52,231 nt of DNA from Acidobacteria bacterium Ga0077553 (GTDB lineage: Bacteria; Acidobacteriota; Terriglobia; Bryobacterales; Bryobacteraceae), in NCBI GenBank assembly GCA_001464575.1, contig LNFE01000260.1, positions 1-52,231 of the forward strand, given 5' to 3'. Below the pieces are notes generated by a model that was given only the letters and a program-made list of their open reading frames with translations, made no database searches and was not told where the DNA came from. Numbering within the stretch: the first letter of the stretch is position 1; every line of letters starts with the position of its first letter. The position numbers and the translations under genes were made by a program. Shown piece by piece: positions 50,301 to 52,231 of this stretch.

Positions 50301-52231
50301 GAACAAGCCAACAGCGATCTCAACCGCGCCCTCGTCATGGCCGCCTTCCTGCCTCATCAAGCCTACTTTTCCGCCGACGCCATCGTCCGTGCCTGCTATC
50401 GCCTCACTGTCAGCCACCGGAACCTCCTTGAATGGCAGACCGCCGAGCTCTCTCACCTTGCCGCCGCCGCGCATCTCGACCAGTTCCGCGCCCAATTCCT
50501 CGCGATTTCCGCCGCCACGGCAGCCCTCCTCTTCGCGCTCTCCCTCCGCCCCCAGTGGGGCGACTCCCCTTGGACGCCTTTTCTCCTTCTCTGGATTGCC
50601 GCCCCCGCCGTGCTTCACTGGATCGGCTCCCAGCCTCTATCCCTCAAGCAACTCGAACGGGTCGATGATACCGAGCAACGCTACCTCCGCCGCGTCGCCC
50701 GCGAAACCTGGCGCTTTTTTGACGATCTCGTAGGCCCAGATTCCAACTGGCTCCCCCCGGACAACTCGCAACGCGCCCTCCGCATCGAAGTTGCCGAACG
50801 CACCTCCCCCACCAACATCGGCATGTGGTTCATGTCGGCCATCTCCGCCCGGGACCTCGGCTATCTCACCCCGCCGCAGCTCGTCGATCGCTGCACGGCC
50901 ACCTTCAATACCCTCGAAAAGCTCGAACAGTGCGAAGGCCACATCCTCAACTGGTACAACACGAAAACCCTCGAACCGCTGAACCCCCGTTACGTCTCTA
51001 CCGTCGATAGCGGCAACCTGCTCGCGTGTCTCTGGGTCCTGTCGCAATCCGCGCACGAGCTCGATGCCGCGCCCCAACTCGACTCCTCCGCTCTCCGCGG
51101 CCTCGCCGATACCCTCACCATCATCACCACCCGCTTCCCGGCGGAAACCGATACCGGTGTCTTCCGCGACACCCTGCAAGGCCTCTTCCAGGAAACCGCC
51201 TCCGGCTTTGAAATCAGCGAGCGCATCCGCCTTGCCGCCGAACCCGCCCGCAAGCTCGCCGAGTCCCTGCGCTGGAGCGCCTCCGACGCCACCGAACGCG
51301 CCTACTGGTTCCGCGGCCTTGAAAGCCAGATCCGAACCTGGATCCAGTACCTCGACCGCTACCTCGGTTGGACCGACCTGCTCTTCGCCCCACCCGATGA
51401 ATTTCTCTCGCCCCTTGGCCGCCCCGTCATCCAAGCCCGGCGTCGCCTCCGCCTCCGTCTGCCCACCTGGGGCCAGGTCGCCCGCGGCGAAGTCGACGGT
51501 TTGCAGGAGATCCTCCGTGGCCACCCTTCGGATTCCGCCCTCGCGCCAAAGCTCACCGCCTGGATTGAGGACCTCAGCGCCAAATACGAAACGGCCAAAA
51601 CCGCAGCCGCCGAGTTCCTCGCCGCCGCGCACGGTCTCGCCGTGCGGAGCGACGACCTCGCCGCTGGCATGAACATGCGCTTCCTGTATGACGCCGACCG
51701 CAGCCTTCTCTCCATTGGCTACGAAGTCGGCGGCCCCGTCACCTTCGGCGCCCACTACGATCTCCTCGCCAGCGAAACCCGTCTCGCGAGCTTCGCCGCC
51801 ATCGCCAAGGGCGACCTGCCCATGCGCCACTGGCTCGCCCTCGGCCGGCCTTACACCAGCTCCACCGGCCAGGTCCTCCTCTCCTGGAGCGGCACCATGT
51901 TCGAGTACCTCATGCCGATGCTGTTCACCCTCAGCTTCCGCAACTCGCTCCTCGATAACGCCTGCTGCGCCGCCGTCACCCGCCAAATTCAGTACGCCGC
52001 CGAACGCGACGTGCCCTGGGGCATCTCGGAATCCGCCCACAGCGCCATCGATACCCATCAGATCTATCAATACCGCGCCTTCGGCGTCCCCTCCCTCGGT
52101 CTCAAACGCGGCCTGGAAGAGGATCTCGTCGTCGCCCCCTACGCCACAGCCCTCGCCCTTCTCGTCGAACCCGCCAAGGCCATCGAAAACCTCCAGCGCC
52201 TCGAAAAGCTCGGTATGTATGGCGAAATGGG
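47313..52231 (+). CDS. Cyclic beta-1,2-glucan synthase (NdvB/ChvB-like), 3' part outside the window
   Basis: The frame runs from a stop at 47271 to the window edge, more than 1600 residues. The start is taken as GTG 47313 (MLGFYRSEEHAEEAL); TTG 47289 is the alternative. Neither has a ribosome site. Order: a membrane hairpin at about 52-90, a soluble N-domain, membrane segments near 540-590, a GT84 glucosyltransferase with the nucleotide-metal site TLDADTQLP (about 750) and QHRWIRGDWQ (Q-x-x-R-W, about 895), more membrane helices, then the glycoamylase-like domain (FRNSLLDNACCAAV, VPWGISESAHSAID, YGEMG at the edge). A GH94-like phosphorylase domain should follow beyond the window. Cyclic glucans are periplasmic and aid osmotic adaptation and host contact in Rhizobiales. 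The whole chain seems free of frameshifts. Confidence 0.93.
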   Translation, partial: MLGFYRSEEHAEEALRQARKNRVQRSAAVHRTAGGQLRITYAGLGPLHRAAFAFFIALVSAVLTLPFVTDLWILALAALAGFSLAWFGTTWSGLGIPRQVLVHYGRFLFPGESLVAAQQTEARTPAVIALWRQTAPVAVFTIRPRIRCTSSPAPARPPQEPVNLANLAGFAAEFAASHSLDPNLRAKPLFPVVRACELTLESCRADLAEAARLDYGITHAAEWLLDNAYLLRSHIADIRQNLPANHHRILPLLRDQSGPERYRIYQLATELIHLTNHRPTAETIRLFLDGYQTRTPLQIVELWVFPLFLRLVLLETVRRLAERTSLRQHQKELADFWSNRLLNAAQRSPEQFDHIVTQLDREGSQLTTHFLARFSEQLHKEESLLQPIQKWIETKTSRPLAAIVQSEHAEEANDLMLIGDAIGSLRQLSELQYPKIVEAVSRMEAILRLDPAGIHPRSDFSTRDRCRRTVETIARHSSTSELDVARQVVEVANQAASHSLSGCTAYHLLDDGLPTLERRLGARVPWRERQLRFFYRHPTLLYLGGLALLTATIGGGFLFTAHAAGVQPLLLTLLGVLAIIPASELATFLLHTAVAWALPPRVLPKMSFKDGIPDDCRTLVVVPMMLLTPDSIRNELEKLEVRYLSNPCANLHFALLADFPDSEDREMPEDDSLLGLVIKGIEQLNAIHPDAPFILFHRTRLWCESESRWIGWERKRGKLEELNAFLCGQSTGIRTSAGQAPVAVRYIITLDADTQLPHGRAAKLIETIAHPLNRIELTPDRRRRRGFAIIQPRVSITLPSATATRFSRLFSDARGSDPYCQAVSDVYQDLFGEAIYHGKAIYDVAAFHQILHRRFPEQRLLSHDLIEGAHVGIALATDIELFEQFPYDYAGYSRRQHRWIRGDWQIASWLWPRVPTADPSESAPNPLSLINRWKILDNLRRSLLPLAALFLLLFSWCFHAAPLAASALVALVLLVPLFVQLLSQLLQRLRGDPRALEQANSDLNRALVMAAFLPHQAYFSADAIVRACYRLTVSHRNLLEWQTAELSHLAAAAHLDQFRAQFLAISAATAALLFALSLRPQWGDSPWTPFLLLWIAAPAVLHWIGSQPLSLKQLERVDDTEQRYLRRVARETWRFFDDLVGPDSNWLPPDNSQRALRIEVAERTSPTNIGMWFMSAISARDLGYLTPPQLVDRCTATFNTLEKLEQCEGHILNWYNTKTLEPLNPRYVSTVDSGNLLACLWVLSQSAHELDAAPQLDSSALRGLADTLTIITTRFPAETDTGVFRDTLQGLFQETASGFEISERIRLAAEPARKLAESLRWSASDATERAYWFRGLESQIRTWIQYLDRYLGWTDLLFAPPDEFLSPLGRPVIQARRRLRLRLPTWGQVARGEVDGLQEILRGHPSDSALAPKLTAWIEDLSAKYETAKTAAAEFLAAAHGLAVRSDDLAAGMNMRFLYDADRSLLSIGYEVGGPVTFGAHYDLLASETRLASFAAIAKGDLPMRHWLALGRPYTSSTGQVLLSWSGTMFEYLMPMLFTLSFRNSLLDNACCAAVTRQIQYAAERDVPWGISESAHSAIDTHQIYQYRAFGVPSLGLKRGLEEDLVVAPYATALALLVEPAKAIENLQRLEKLGMYGEM

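Noticed and set aside
1..52231. tRNA, rRNA, CRISPR array, insertion sequence, prophage or integrase
   Set aside because: Looked for cloverleaf-like segments, regularly spaced repeats and transposase motifs and found none.

Overview
The window (52,231 bases, high GC, genes on both strands, no RNA genes, insertion sequences or CRISPR seen) looks like chromosome from a member of the Acidobacteriota, most like the Bryobacterales/Solibacter group. The inference rests on gene content: three large TonB-dependent receptors with an N-terminal carboxypeptidase-regulatory-like domain, a paired PSD1 (DUF1549/DUF1553) cytochrome and DUF1501 protein, a TIGR02999-type ECF sigma factor coupled to a membrane Ser/Thr kinase with TPR-like repeats, SBBP/BACON secreted proteins, a PEP-CTERM protein and several secreted beta-propeller proteins. 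No marker gene fixes the taxonomy.

Layout. 1-8.1 kb: 3' end of a secreted amidohydrolase fused to a CIA30 domain, a TonB receptor, a convergent dienelactone-hydrolase-like enzyme, then a frameshifted PSD1 cytochrome gene with its DUF1501 partner. 8.1-13.9 kb: two secreted proteins, the second a 1554-residue mosaic (SBBP, BNR-like, BACON, and two tandem 145-residue modules). 13.9-17.1 kb: kinase and ECF sigma factor overlapping by ATGA. 17.1-22.5 kb: a small secreted protein facing a compact leftward cluster (51-residue ORF, patatin, 98-residue protein, 2H phosphoesterase, small membrane protein, TonB receptor). 22.1-24.8 kb: rightward set of a conserved unknown, a zinc alcohol dehydrogenase and an orphan HlyD-type adaptor. 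24.8-28.9 kb: leftward serine hydrolase, PEP-CTERM protein, MarR regulator, pirin and a sialidase-like propeller, with a clear MarR-type operator before the pirin gene.

28.9-33.6 kb: an EF-G-like factor that lacks the catalytic histidine, a LysM lytic transglycosylase with a basic tail, and a protein with an acidic N-terminus and a histone-H1-like tail, closed by a strong hairpin terminator. 33.6-39.4 kb: small unknown protein, HipA-like kinase, ThiO-like oxidase divergent from a class IV aminotransferase, a double zinc-ribbon protein, a Ycf48-like protein coupled to a GAF protein, and a methyltransferase. 39.3-44.1 kb: MlrC-type M81 peptidase and a TonB receptor split by a frameshift. 44.2-52.2 kb: a CheB-CheR-PAS fusion without kinase, divergent from a cyclic beta-1,2-glucan synthase that runs off the right edge.

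How the genes may work together: most products are predicted to be exported (uptake of polymers, envelope remodelling, surface propellers), with local regulation by ECF/kinase, MarR, GAF and CheB/CheR modules. No single obvious new multi-gene system stands out. The best leads are the deviant EF-G, the bipolar H1-like protein, the MarR-pirin operator, the CheB-CheR-PAS/glucan synthase pair, the repeated 145-residue module, and two frameshifts of the same phase that remove conserved segments and may be either real lesions or assembly faults. Convergent gene pairs are packed exceptionally tightly: five of eight overlap.
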